In this document: positions 1-7,924 of the stretch, one piece after another
Position numbering within the stretch: the first letter of the stretch is position 1
How the letters are laid out: every line of letters starts with the position of its first letter
Assembly (NCBI GenBank): GCA_946187365.1
Contig: CAMHRD010000006.1
Span: 1-13,484 of the forward strand
Source: an uncultured Bacteroidales bacterium
Lineage (GTDB): Bacteria; Bacteroidota; Bacteroidia; Bacteroidales; UBA932
Direction: 5' to 3'
Length of the DNA: 13,484 nucleotides
Notes under the pieces: generated by a model
What the model was told of the DNA's origin: nothing
The model's database searches: none
What the model saw: the letters and a program-made list of their open reading frames with translations, nothing else
Program-made: the position numbers and the translations under genes

Positions 1-1230
1 CTTCTCTTTGAAGGCTGCCTCATCCTTCTCAAAGAACTCCTTTATGCTGGCCCAGGTGTAGGTCTCGGAGAAGGTCTTGCGGATGTAGTCTGAACCGCAC
101 ACAATGTCAAACATTCTGAAACGGCCTTTGTTGCAGTTCTCAAAGGTTTTCTTCTCCGGATAGAGAACTGCAAGCTCCTGCATAACAAGGAACTGCACCT
201 CTGTAAGGCGTGCCTTGGAGTAGTCTGTAATGATTGTCTGAACTCCGCTGCAGTAGAGTCCCTTCTTTGATCCGTAGTAAGGAGTAACGTAGATTGGACG
301 GAAACGGATACCCGGCAGGTTGAGTGCGTTCATTCTCTCACAGAGAGCTTTGCCGTCTATCCACTCTGCAACAAAGAGTTGGAAAGGAAGGGTGTAACCC
401 ACTCCCTCTGAGATATATCCAAGCTCACCCATAATGCCGCTTACAGGGTAGTAGTAAGCGTTGGCGGTCTGTGGAATATGAGGAGAAGGGAGCAACCAAG
501 GCAGGCGGGTGTCATCGTATGTCATGTTGCGGTGCCAACCCTCCATCGGGATAACGGTAAGATTGCACTGCACTCCGTCCTTGAGCATCTTCTCTCCGTT
601 GAGCATCTTTGCAAGTTCTCCCAGCGTAAGTCCGTAGAGATAAGGGATTTTGAACTGACTCACGAATGAGTAAAAGCCGTCTTCTACGAGATTTCCTTCA
701 ACTCTCTCTCCGCCAAGAGGATTAGGACGGTCTAAAACTATGAACTCTTTACCGGCCTCTGCGCAAGCCTCCATCATAAGTCCCATTGAACTTACAAAGG
801 TGTATGAGCGGCAACCAATATCCTGAATATCAAAGACTACAGCGTCCACATCCTTTAGGAACTCAGGGGATGGTTTGCGGTTCTTTCCAAAAACTGAGAA
901 TACAGGAAGTCCGGTTGCAGAATCTTTTGCATCCTTAACCGCTGCACCTGCATAGATATCTCCTCTTACTCCGTGTTCCGGAGCGTAGAGTGCAACCAGG
1001 TGTACTCCCTTGGCATTGTAGAGAATATCTATGGTGGAGTTAAGTTCTGAATCTACTCCGGTAGGGTTGGTCAGAAGGCCAACTCTTTTTCCCTGAAGCT
1101 CTTTGAAACCACCGTCACGCAGAACCTCTATACCGGGCTTAACCTTCACGTTTTTACTGCACTTATGTCCCTGTGCGCTGAGTGTTGCAGCAAATGCAAC
1201 AACAACCAGAAGGGTAAAAATCTTTTTCAT
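1..1230 (-). CDS. namZ: NamZ-type exo-beta-N-acetylmuramidase (DUF1343, GH171), 3' end outside the window
   Basis: Reading leftwards from ATG 1228-1230, an open frame of 410 codons runs off the left edge, so the C-terminus is missing. Residues 1-20 form a Sec signal peptide (MKKIFTLLVVVAFAATLSAQ). The mature part carries the hallmarks of DUF1343: NPTG at about 55-58, APEHGVRGD at 83-91 with the conserved Glu and His of the active site, FDIQDIGCRSYTF at 133-145 and LDRPNPLGG at 166-174. Known members of the family (GH171) release MurNAc from the non-reducing end of peptidoglycan glycans. Inference: this protein works in the periplasm or outside the cell and feeds the permease encoded 28 nt upstream. 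Being the last visible gene of a four-gene run, it probably depends on the promoter before the glycosyltransferase gene. The family call is very secure; the precise substrate (free disaccharide or longer chain) cannot be read from the sequence. Confidence 0.93.
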   Translation of the reverse strand, partial: MKKIFTLLVVVAFAATLSAQGHKCSKNVKVKPGIEVLRDGGFKELQGKRVGLLTNPTGVDSELNSTIDILYNAKGVHLVALYAPEHGVRGDIYAGAAVKDAKDSATGLPVFSVFGKNRKPSPEFLKDVDAVVFDIQDIGCRSYTFVSSMGLMMEACAEAGKEFIVLDRPNPLGGERVEGNLVEDGFYSFVSQFKIPYLYGLTLGELAKMLNGEKMLKDGVQCNLTVIPMEGWHRNMTYDDTRLPWLLPSPHIPQTANAYYYPVSGIMGELGYISEGVGYTLPFQLFVAEWIDGKALCERMNALNLPGIRFRPIYVTPYYGSKKGLYCSGVQTIITDYSKARLTEVQFLVMQELAVLYPEKKTFENCNKGRFRMFDIVCGSDYIRKTFSETYTWASIKEFFEKDEAAFKEK

Positions 1231-1258
1231 TGCAATCAAAAATCTATGTAATGAACTA

Positions 1259-2656
1259 CTATTTCTTACCGTAAGAAGCGTCAACCTTTCTCTTTGCAAG
1301 TATTGTAACAAGAACGGTTGCAACTCCGCAAAGTACTACAATCCAGAAGAATGTCTTATATCCCACTGCCATCTGAAGATCTCCGGCAAAGAAGCCAGGA
1401 ATCATCATACTTGCCGCCATAAATGCGGTGCAGATTGCATAGTGAGATGTCTTGAAGTCTCCCTCTGAAAGGTACATCATAAAGAGCATATATGCTGTAA
1501 ATCCAAAGCCGTAACCAAACTGCTCAATAGCTATCGCGATGATAATTGCAATCACGTTAGTAGGCTGGAAAATAGCAAGATAGCAGAAGGTAAGGCAAGG
1601 GAGAATCATGCAGGCAGCCATAGGCCAGAGAGATTTTTTAAGTCCCCATCGGGAGATAAGAATACCTCCCAAAATACCGCCGGCCAAAAGTGCAATCACT
1701 CCTATTGTTCCGTATGCCAGGCCAATGGTCTCTGTTGGAAGTCCCAGTCCGCCGCCAAAAAGTGCCTCTTTTCCGCCGTCTATTACTCTCATAGTCTCCT
1801 CTCTAGGATCTTTGAGGAACGGCATAATCATCTTAATCAGAAAGGCTTCCGGCAATCTGTAAAGGAGCATGAATGCAATACCCAACCATACAAGAGGCTT
1901 CTTAAAGAAGGTTGCAAAGGAGCGTCCGAAGTCAGACCAGATGCCCTTTGGTTTGCCGTTCTCATCCAACTGAATGTTTGGTTTGTCATTCAATGAACGA
2001 GGAATTGCAAAGGTGTGGTAAAGCGTTACTACTCCGAATACTACGGCGGTTATAACCATAGTCCAAACCCAAGCCATCGGGATATCTCCCCTCTTCTCCA
2101 ACAGACCTGCAATGAATACCAACACACCCTGTCCGAATACGGAAGAGATTCTGTAGAAGGTACTTCTGATTCCCACAAAGGCGCTCTGCTGGCTCTGTGG
2201 AAGTGCAAGCATATAGAAGCCGTCCGCTGCAATATCGTGAGTAGCAGATGCAAAGGCGGTGATAAGGAAGATGATAAGGGTTGTGTAGAAGAGACTTATG
2301 CTCGTTCCTTTAGCCGCAATGGTCTGTGCGTCCGGATGCGGAAGTGTGAGAGCAAGCAGAACAAATGATGCGGAAATTATTATCTGCATCAGAAGAATCC
2401 ACCATCTCTTAGTCTTTACAATATCTACAAACGGACTCCATATAAACTTCAGAAGCCAAGGCAGATACAAGAGTGATGTGAATCTTGCCATCTGATCGTT
2501 CGGCACACCGAGGTTGGTGAACATCAGAACAGATATGGTATTCACGATGAAGTAAGGAATACCCTCTGCAAAGTAGAGTGTCGGCACCCAAAGCCAAGGA
2601 TTCCTCTTGGTCTCCTTCTTAACTGAAGGAGCAACGTTTTTTAATTCCTCAGACAT
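1259..2656 (-). CDS. AmpG-like MFS permease, probable muropeptide / amino-sugar importer
   Basis: This 465-residue inner-membrane protein has the size and hydrophobic pattern of a 12-helix major facilitator. A short charged N-tail (1-19) precedes the first helix. The segment LGVPNDQMARFTSLLYLPW followed by LLKFIWSPFVD (about 49-78) matches the AmpG/PAT signature in which helix 2 leads into a conserved W-(S/A)-P-hh-D loop. AmpG proteins import GlcNAc-anhydroMurNAc muropeptides by proton symport. The neighbours support a cell-wall sugar substrate: NamZ lies 28 nt downstream and a SpoIID-domain gene 12 nt upstream. The N-tail has no signal peptide, as expected. Alternatives are a dedicated MurNAc permease or another disaccharide carrier of the same superfamily. 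The transporter family is secure and the substrate is inferred from context. Confidence 0.85.
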   Translation of the reverse strand: MSEELKNVAPSVKKETKRNPWLWVPTLYFAEGIPYFIVNTISVLMFTNLGVPNDQMARFTSLLYLPWLLKFIWSPFVDIVKTKRWWILLMQIIISASFVLLALTLPHPDAQTIAAKGTSISLFYTTLIIFLITAFASATHDIAADGFYMLALPQSQQSAFVGIRSTFYRISSVFGQGVLVFIAGLLEKRGDIPMAWVWTMVITAVVFGVVTLYHTFAIPRSLNDKPNIQLDENGKPKGIWSDFGRSFATFFKKPLVWLGIAFMLLYRLPEAFLIKMIMPFLKDPREETMRVIDGGKEALFGGGLGLPTETIGLAYGTIGVIALLAGGILGGILISRWGLKKSLWPMAACMILPCLTFCYLAIFQPTNVIAIIIAIAIEQFGYGFGFTAYMLFMMYLSEGDFKTSHYAICTAFMAASMMIPGFFAGDLQMAVGYKTFFWIVVLCGVATVLVTILAKRKVDASYGKK

Positions 2657-2668
2657 AACTTTATATTT

Positions 2669-5152
2669 TTAATATTTTTTAACTATCTCAGCATTAGGAT
2701 AATAGTGGTAGAGGATTGCGTCGTACTCGTAACCCTTGGCACCCATAACTGCAGCACCAATCTGGCAGAGTCCAACTCCGTGTCCCCATCCGGCTCCTAT
2801 CAATTCAATCTTTGCAGGAACCTTATTCTCATCTCCCATCAGCTCACCCTTCTCATCATATCTTCTTACAATGAATGCAGAACTGTAAAGGTGTGACGGA
2901 GAGAGAATTCTTCTGATTTCCAACTCCTTACCAACTATCAGACTCTTCTTTGTTCCCACAACTTTAAGGCGTGTGAGACGTCCGCTGGTTCCTCTTGTAA
3001 GCGGAATGAGATTTACAATCTCTCCAAAATCTTCACCGCTCTTCTCTCTTACGAGTTTGGAGATCTCCTGCTGAGAGTAAGTCTCTTTCCAGCGGTAGAA
3101 GTTAACAGTCTCCTGATCATAGTTGTTTAGAACCTGACTCAGAATCTCATTGTCCTTAGTGTTGCAAAGTGCAGGAGGTGAGGAGAGTATCCAAGCCTCA
3201 GCATGCTCTTCAACAGTAAGATCCAGAATGGTTGCGGCATCCTTTCCGTAACGGTGACTCTTAATTTCAGTCTCTACGCTCTCTTCTGTATCTCTTACAA
3301 CCTCCAGATAATCATAGTGGGTATCTTCCCAGGCGTTCTCAAACTCCTCCAACATTCCGCCGCAGCACTTGTAGAAACGGGCATCACAGATGTGGCCTTC
3401 GTATGAGAGAATCTCTCCCCAAGTCTGCTCAATAGCCTTCTTTACGGTCTCTGTAGAAGCCCTTGTAAGTCCCTGATATCTTTGGCAGTGGTCATCTGCG
3501 CATACGTCAAAGTTTGTATGGTCATCCTTGTCATACCACTTAACCAGTTCCTCGCACTCCTCCTTCTCGTTAAAAAATCTTGAGGTGGAAGGCTGCTTCA
3601 CCTTCTCAGAATGTTCCATCTGTGCAAGCAACCAGCTTCTGGATATAACTGCGTGAGCCTTAAGGAGTTTCTCAGATGCCTTTGCGCTCATCTCTGAGGA
3701 GATTACGCTCGTTAGGTAATCCTCCACGCCCAAAATATTTATGGCGCAGCACTTGCCGTGCTCAACTATAAACTTCAGACATCCTTCAAACATCTGATCC
3801 TCTTTTCTCTCCCAGTGGAAGTTCACACCAATGACCACATCTCTGAGCCAGAAGGTTCCAAGTCCCTGTTTATCTGCAGGTTCAAAGAGGAGTTCAGTAC
3901 ACTCCTGCCCATCCAGAACCAGTGTTCCCGGCTTGCTTCCCAAAGAAACGGAGAGGTTGCCGTTGTAAACTTTTCCCTTGGCGTTTTTGATACCATCCTT
4001 TTCAATGAGGCGGTACTCGCTGTTGAAGGTAAAATCAATCTTGTCTGCGTGCATTATACCCACGCTCACTTGAGGTTGTTTTCTCATTTTTCTCATTAGT
4101 TTTTCCTCTATCTCTGAGGATATTGTAACATCATCATACATCTTGCAAATATCATCCCCGGTAAGGCGGTCAAAGTCCTGCTGGCGAGGAACTATAAAGA
4201 TTCCGCTCATCTCCACGCTGGCCGTTGCAATCAGCAGCCTATCCTCCCCCTCTTTGTAGAAGCAGTTAGGACGGAGCTGCCCCCTTGCAAAGAGAGCACA
4301 CCTGTAGAATCCATCCTCCCACCAGCAGAGAACGTTCATCATAGGCTCCCACTTACCTCCCTCGCTAAAGCGCTTGCTCTCAGAGGAAACCACATCATCC
4401 GGGTCAAACCTTCCGTTCCCCCTGCCGGTCAGAGCGGAGAGCAGTGAGTATATTTTCCCGATGGCGGAAATCAACACCTTTTTGTTTGCAGCATCTACCA
4501 CAAAGCAACCTCTGCAGTAACCGTTAACGTGATATATCCTTAAGTAGTTTTCACTTCTTTTGAAATCAGGACCTCTGCGGAAAAGTTCATCCTTTGCAAT
4601 CTTGTCAAAGTTAATCTGTAGAGGCATCACCCCCTTCTCTCCCGCCTGAAAATGAAAATGATCCGGCACGGAGGCTCCGCTATTTGGTCCGTTGTAAAAG
4701 AGAACAAAGTTCTTAAGCACCTTGGCCAGTTGCAGCATATCTGCCATACGGGTAGAATCCAGCTCCTGGCGTGAGTGCGTAGTGCTTTGAATTACAAGAT
4801 GTTTCTTAAAAATAGGATAGGGGTTGACCTGGACAATGTAGTCTGTGGTCACACCCCTAAATGAAATCCCTTTTTGCTCTGCAGGTCTTCCCTCCTTGCA
4901 GAAAAAGCATTGACGGTTGCGGATGGTTTTGGCATCCACCTTGGCGTTGGAAGAGACAATTCTTGCAGGATTAAACTGAGCCAGAACTGTCAGAGGGCTG
5001 CCGTCCGGGTTCTTTGATATGGGGATACTTTTCCACTTGACATCTCTGAGAGCTTCATAGTTTTCCTTGCACAGCGGCCAGGTACTGAGTTGATCCTCAA
5101 AGAGATGCTCAACAGCAATATCGTTGAGTATCACGTTCTCAAAGCTCCCCAT
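2669..5152 (-). CDS. DUF4922 (HIT-like) + SpoIID/LytB two-domain protein
   Basis: An 827-residue protein made of two unrelated halves. Residues about 1-340 resemble DUF4922, a HIT/GalT-like fold: CFFC at 82-85 may bind a metal, KKHLVI at 116-121 fits the first conserved strand, and DHFHFQ at 164-169 is an H-x-H-x-Q nucleotidyl-transfer motif. Residues about 360-827 are a SpoIID/LytB domain. GVEDYL at 475-480 is followed by SVISSEM at 482-488, whose Glu sits where SpoIID lytic transglycosylases have their catalytic acid. The segment LKAHAVISRSW at 497-507 and the closing GAGWGHGVGLCQIGA at 786-800 plus YHYYPN at 815-820 are classic SpoIID signatures. SpoIID enzymes cleave denuded glycan between MurNAc and GlcNAc to leave anhydroMurNAc. 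I see no signal peptide or membrane helix at the N-terminus, which is odd for a wall enzyme; see findings. Start ATG lies 9 nt after the glycosyltransferase stop. Domain calls are strong; the joint function is unknown. Confidence 0.88.
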   Translation of the reverse strand: MGSFENVILNDIAVEHLFEDQLSTWPLCKENYEALRDVKWKSIPISKNPDGSPLTVLAQFNPARIVSSNAKVDAKTIRNRQCFFCKEGRPAEQKGISFRGVTTDYIVQVNPYPIFKKHLVIQSTTHSRQELDSTRMADMLQLAKVLKNFVLFYNGPNSGASVPDHFHFQAGEKGVMPLQINFDKIAKDELFRRGPDFKRSENYLRIYHVNGYCRGCFVVDAANKKVLISAIGKIYSLLSALTGRGNGRFDPDDVVSSESKRFSEGGKWEPMMNVLCWWEDGFYRCALFARGQLRPNCFYKEGEDRLLIATASVEMSGIFIVPRQQDFDRLTGDDICKMYDDVTISSEIEEKLMRKMRKQPQVSVGIMHADKIDFTFNSEYRLIEKDGIKNAKGKVYNGNLSVSLGSKPGTLVLDGQECTELLFEPADKQGLGTFWLRDVVIGVNFHWERKEDQMFEGCLKFIVEHGKCCAINILGVEDYLTSVISSEMSAKASEKLLKAHAVISRSWLLAQMEHSEKVKQPSTSRFFNEKEECEELVKWYDKDDHTNFDVCADDHCQRYQGLTRASTETVKKAIEQTWGEILSYEGHICDARFYKCCGGMLEEFENAWEDTHYDYLEVVRDTEESVETEIKSHRYGKDAATILDLTVEEHAEAWILSSPPALCNTKDNEILSQVLNNYDQETVNFYRWKETYSQQEISKLVREKSGEDFGEIVNLIPLTRGTSGRLTRLKVVGTKKSLIVGKELEIRRILSPSHLYSSAFIVRRYDEKGELMGDENKVPAKIELIGAGWGHGVGLCQIGAAVMGAKGYEYDAILYHYYPNAEIVKKY

Positions 5153-5161
5153 TTCAAAACT

Positions 5162-6598
5162 TTACTTTCTCTTCTTAGCGTTGAGAGCAATACGAGCCTC
5201 GAGTTCCCAAGTACGAACTCTGTCTTTGTATGTATTGTTTGCGTTCTCTTTCTCTACGCTGAGTGAAGCGTCTGAGTTCTCATCGTGACGGCGGCAGTTG
5301 TAGAGCACATCATAGATACGGCCAATCTGATACTTGCGTGAGATAGCCAAACCTACTGCGTAATCCTCACCGTAGTTTACGTTAGGGAACTTAATCTCTC
5401 TTGCAACCGGAGTGAAGAATGCTCTTGGAGCGCCCAGTCCGTTGATACGCAGCGCGTTGTTACGTCCGTTCTCCGGAGTCCACTCTCTGTGGTCAATCTT
5501 TCCAGGAGGCAGCATCTTGAGGTTGATGTCTGTAAGCATATAAGAACCAATTACCATTGCACAGTTCTGAGCATAGAATGCGTCAACAACTTTCTGCAGA
5601 GTGTTCTCATCACTGTAAACATCATCACTGTCCAGCTGAACTGCAAACTTACCGCACTTAGGATGGTGGAATGCCATATTCCAGGCACCGCCTACTCCAA
5701 TATCGTTGCGGGTAGGAATAACGTGAATCAGTCTCTTATCTTTGATAGAGTCAATAGCCTCAGTTGTACCGTCCCAGGAGTGGCACTTAGGACCGTTCTC
5801 CACAACAATAACGTTGAACTTGAAGTTGGTCTTCTGAGCCAATGCGCTGAGAATGGCATCCTTAATTGTCTTCACTCTGTTAAGCACAGGGATGATTACG
5901 GAAGCCTCATACTCAAACTTCTCCTTACCGAATGATACCTTAGGGAATACAGGCTCCAGATAACCTCCAACATCCTTAAGATGCTGCGTACAAGCCTTCT
6001 CCATCTCTATCTGAACCTCGCGGTTACGAGGATCTACATAGTCAAACAATTTCTCTCCGGTCTTTCTTGTATCCTCCTCAATCTCTGAGTAGAGGTACTC
6101 GTTAACGTGAACCAGACGGCCCTTCTGAGACACCTTCAGACGGAGGTCATAAAGGCCTGCAAACTTGTAGTTTACCTTCATCCTCTTCACAGCGGCCTTA
6201 AATGCGGAAGCCTTGTAAAGCAGAACTGAACCAAAGTCAAAGTCATTACGCAAACTACCCATCTGGTAATCTATAACCGGCTTATTAGTTCTCTCACCGT
6301 TCATTACAGCATAGTGATCTGCATAAATCATTGCTGCACCTGTAGCGGCTGCCACATCCACCATTCTTTCAAGTGCGAGATAACCTATACCAAGCGTAGT
6401 CTGTTTGGTATAGATAAGAACAAAATCGCAATCTGCTTTTTTTGCAATCTTTTTTAGTGTTGCGGTCTTAGCCATCGGATCTTTTGCTGCATCCAATGTT
6501 ACCACCTTGTTTACCAAAGCGCTCTCGGAGAGGCTCTTTACAGTCTTCTCCACCTGCTTCTTAGAGGTGAAAGGAACAAAACAATTAATCTTTATCAT
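5162..6598 (-). CDS. GT2-family glycosyltransferase with two GT-A-like halves
   Basis: First gene of the minus-strand operon, 478 residues, no signal peptide or membrane segment, so probably cytoplasmic. The C-terminal half is a typical family 2 transferase: SVIIPVLNRVKTIKDAILSA at 233-252 begins the nucleotide-sugar fold, VIVVENG at 263-269 follows, and QLDSDD at 321-326 is the DXD metal-binding motif. GEDYAVGL at 410-417 fits the usual catalytic-base region (an ED pair). The N-terminal half (1-220) also looks like a GT-A fold (INCFVPF start, DFVLIYT at 58-64, YADHY at 92-96), but its DXD equivalent is replaced by ADH, so it may be inactive or structural. The acceptor and donor cannot be told from sequence. 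Placement ahead of SpoIID, AmpG-like and NamZ genes suggests a role with wall-derived or surface glycans. Alternative: a surface-polysaccharide transferase that happens to sit here. Confidence 0.82.
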   Translation of the reverse strand: MIKINCFVPFTSKKQVEKTVKSLSESALVNKVVTLDAAKDPMAKTATLKKIAKKADCDFVLIYTKQTTLGIGYLALERMVDVAAATGAAMIYADHYAVMNGERTNKPVIDYQMGSLRNDFDFGSVLLYKASAFKAAVKRMKVNYKFAGLYDLRLKVSQKGRLVHVNEYLYSEIEEDTRKTGEKLFDYVDPRNREVQIEMEKACTQHLKDVGGYLEPVFPKVSFGKEKFEYEASVIIPVLNRVKTIKDAILSALAQKTNFKFNVIVVENGPKCHSWDGTTEAIDSIKDKRLIHVIPTRNDIGVGGAWNMAFHHPKCGKFAVQLDSDDVYSDENTLQKVVDAFYAQNCAMVIGSYMLTDINLKMLPPGKIDHREWTPENGRNNALRINGLGAPRAFFTPVAREIKFPNVNYGEDYAVGLAISRKYQIGRIYDVLYNCRRHDENSDASLSVEKENANNTYKDRVRTWELEARIALNAKKRK

Positions 6599-6653
6599 AG
6601 TTGTTTAAATAAATAATATTCTTCCTATGCTCGTTAAAAAGCAAACTATCGTT

Positions 6654-6661
6654 CAAAACTA
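6654..6661 (-). promoter_or_regulatory. Candidate -7 box for the peptidoglycan-salvage operon
   Basis: On the minus strand TAGTTTTG matches the Bacteroidota -7 consensus TAnnTTTG exactly and lies 55 nt before the ATG of the glycosyltransferase gene. I find no convincing TTTG at the -33 position, so this is a half-supported promoter. The whole divergent gap (6599-6739, 141 nt) is AT-rich and also holds the box for the porin gene on the other strand. Confidence 0.4.
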
Positions 6662-6692
6662 TTAAAAAAATGGGAAAAAACCTAATTATTCA

Positions 6693-6700
6693 TACCTTTG
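6693..6700 (+). promoter_or_regulatory. Candidate -7 box for the porin gene
   Basis: TACCTTTG fits TAnnTTTG and is placed 39 nt before the porin ATG, giving a leader of roughly 30 nt. The -33 region is an A-rich run without a clear TTTG. It lies about 30 bp from the opposing box, so the two transcripts would start back to back and could be co-regulated. Confidence 0.45.
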
Positions 6701-6739
6701 CCGCCCAAACGTAAAAACAGAAACCTAACATAACCTATT

Positions 6740-7870
6740 ATGAGAATTAAACTTTTTTCTATCGCGATAGTTTCTCTTCTTATCTCAGAAGTCACTTTTG
6801 CACAGATAGATACCACCTCCAACAAGATTGCCCTTTTGGAGCAGAGGATAGAGCAGCTGGAGAAAAACACCAAGAAGAACAGCGTAGACTGGGACAAGAT
6901 AAACAGATATGCCCACCCGAGCGGCTATGTTCAACTGGGCTACAACTGGGCGGATGACAACACCTCCACCTTCAAAATCACAAGAGCAATGTTTACCCTC
7001 TCAGGTAACTTGTACAAAGGAGATTACGGAAAGTTAGACTATAAGTTCCAGGTAAACTTTGCAGGCTCTCCTAAGATTCTGGACCTCTATGCCTGCTATA
7101 TGCCTGTTAAGGAGTTTGGAGTTAAACTTGGTCAGTACAAGAGCCCGCTCACATACGAGAACCAGATGAGAACCCCTGTAACCTTGGAGTTTGTGAACTA
7201 CGCCCTTGCCGTTGAAAGATTTGCAAGAATGAGTGACAAAGACATAGCAGGTTTCTCAACATCTGGCAGAGATTTGGGTATAGACTTCCTCGGTAGCGCC
7301 ATCCACAAAGACGGCTTCAGCGTAATCAACTATGACCTTGCCATCTTCAACGGTTACAAACTCAACACCACAGATGACAACAAGAGCAAGGACATTGTTG
7401 GAAGACTAATCATCACCCCTATCAAACCTTTCTCACTCTTCACCTACTTCCAAAGAGGAGAGGGTGCCTACCCAATCTACGATGAAGCAACCCGCTCATA
7501 CACTCCGCAGACAGATAACAAGTATGTAAAGATGTACCGTTATGGCGGCGGTTTCTCCTACAAGGCAGATAAGGACAAGGGCTTTGCAAGAGCAGAACTC
7601 ATAGGCGGCAAAACCGGCGGTATGAAATCCCTGGGCGCATACTTTGCTGCAGGCGTTGGAGTTGCAAAGGGCCTTATGATTGTGGGCAGAGTAGACTACG
7701 TAGATGAAGATACCTCATATAAAGGCATCTATGAGACCAACTACACCACCGGTCTTCTCTGGAAACCACTCAAGAACCTTGATCTCAAACTCAACTACAC
7801 CTACAAGCAGATCCCTAAAGGTTTCACAGACAAGAACTGCGTCTTTGTCCAACTAACCTATAACTACTAG
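6740..7870 (+). CDS. OprP/OprO-type outer-membrane porin (Porin_O_P)
   Basis: A 376-residue outer-membrane protein. Residues 1-21 are a Sec signal peptide with probable cleavage after TFA. Residues about 28-44 (NKIALLEQRIEQLEKN) form a short coiled coil with Leu/Ile at heptad positions, a trimerisation element seen at the N-terminus of several OprP-type and OprB-type porins. The remainder is alternating polar and aromatic beta-barrel sequence, including SGYVQLGY at about 61-68, a GQYKSPLTYENQ strand-loop typical of OprP-like proteins, and a final strand ending VQLTYNY with the terminal aromatic residue used for barrel assembly. In Pseudomonas this family takes up phosphate or polyphosphate, but Bacteroidota members are often of unknown specificity. 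It is divergent from the peptidoglycan operon, so import of anionic sugar fragments is a possible alternative. No phosphate-transport genes are visible nearby. Confidence 0.85.
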   Translation: MRIKLFSIAIVSLLISEVTFAQIDTTSNKIALLEQRIEQLEKNTKKNSVDWDKINRYAHPSGYVQLGYNWADDNTSTFKITRAMFTLSGNLYKGDYGKLDYKFQVNFAGSPKILDLYACYMPVKEFGVKLGQYKSPLTYENQMRTPVTLEFVNYALAVERFARMSDKDIAGFSTSGRDLGIDFLGSAIHKDGFSVINYDLAIFNGYKLNTTDDNKSKDIVGRLIITPIKPFSLFTYFQRGEGAYPIYDEATRSYTPQTDNKYVKMYRYGGGFSYKADKDKGFARAELIGGKTGGMKSLGAYFAAGVGVAKGLMIVGRVDYVDEDTSYKGIYETNYTTGLLWKPLKNLDLKLNYTYKQIPKGFTDKNCVFVQLTYNY

Positions 7871-7895
7871 GATTGCATAGAAATAAATTAAAAAA

Positions 7896-7920
7896 GGGCA
7901 AGGGAGTTGAACCCTTGCCC
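7896..7920 (-). terminator. Rho-independent terminator of the ATPase gene, T-arm-like hairpin
   Basis: On the minus strand a perfect 9-bp stem (GGGCAAGGG / CCCTTGCCC) encloses the 7-nt loop TTCAACT and is followed at once by a T run (TTTTTTAATTT). It begins 4 nt after the TAG stop of the ATPase gene. On the plus strand there is no T run after the hairpin, so it should act mainly on leftward transcription, although it also lies 25 nt beyond the porin stop. The loop plus inner stem has the form of a tRNA T-arm and nearly copies the T-arm of the tRNA-Ala at 9300. Confidence 0.85.
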
Positions 7921-7924
7921 TCTC

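Noticed and set aside
478..669. Small open frames on the plus strand across 478-4099 opposite the salvage operon
   Set aside because: They lie antisense to well-supported genes, have no family resemblance and no promoter-like box in front, so they are chance open frames.
7896..7920. Remnant of a complete tRNA gene
   Set aside because: Only a T-arm-like hairpin is present; no D-arm, anticodon arm or acceptor stem can be found next to it, and the T run and position after a stop codon fit a terminator.
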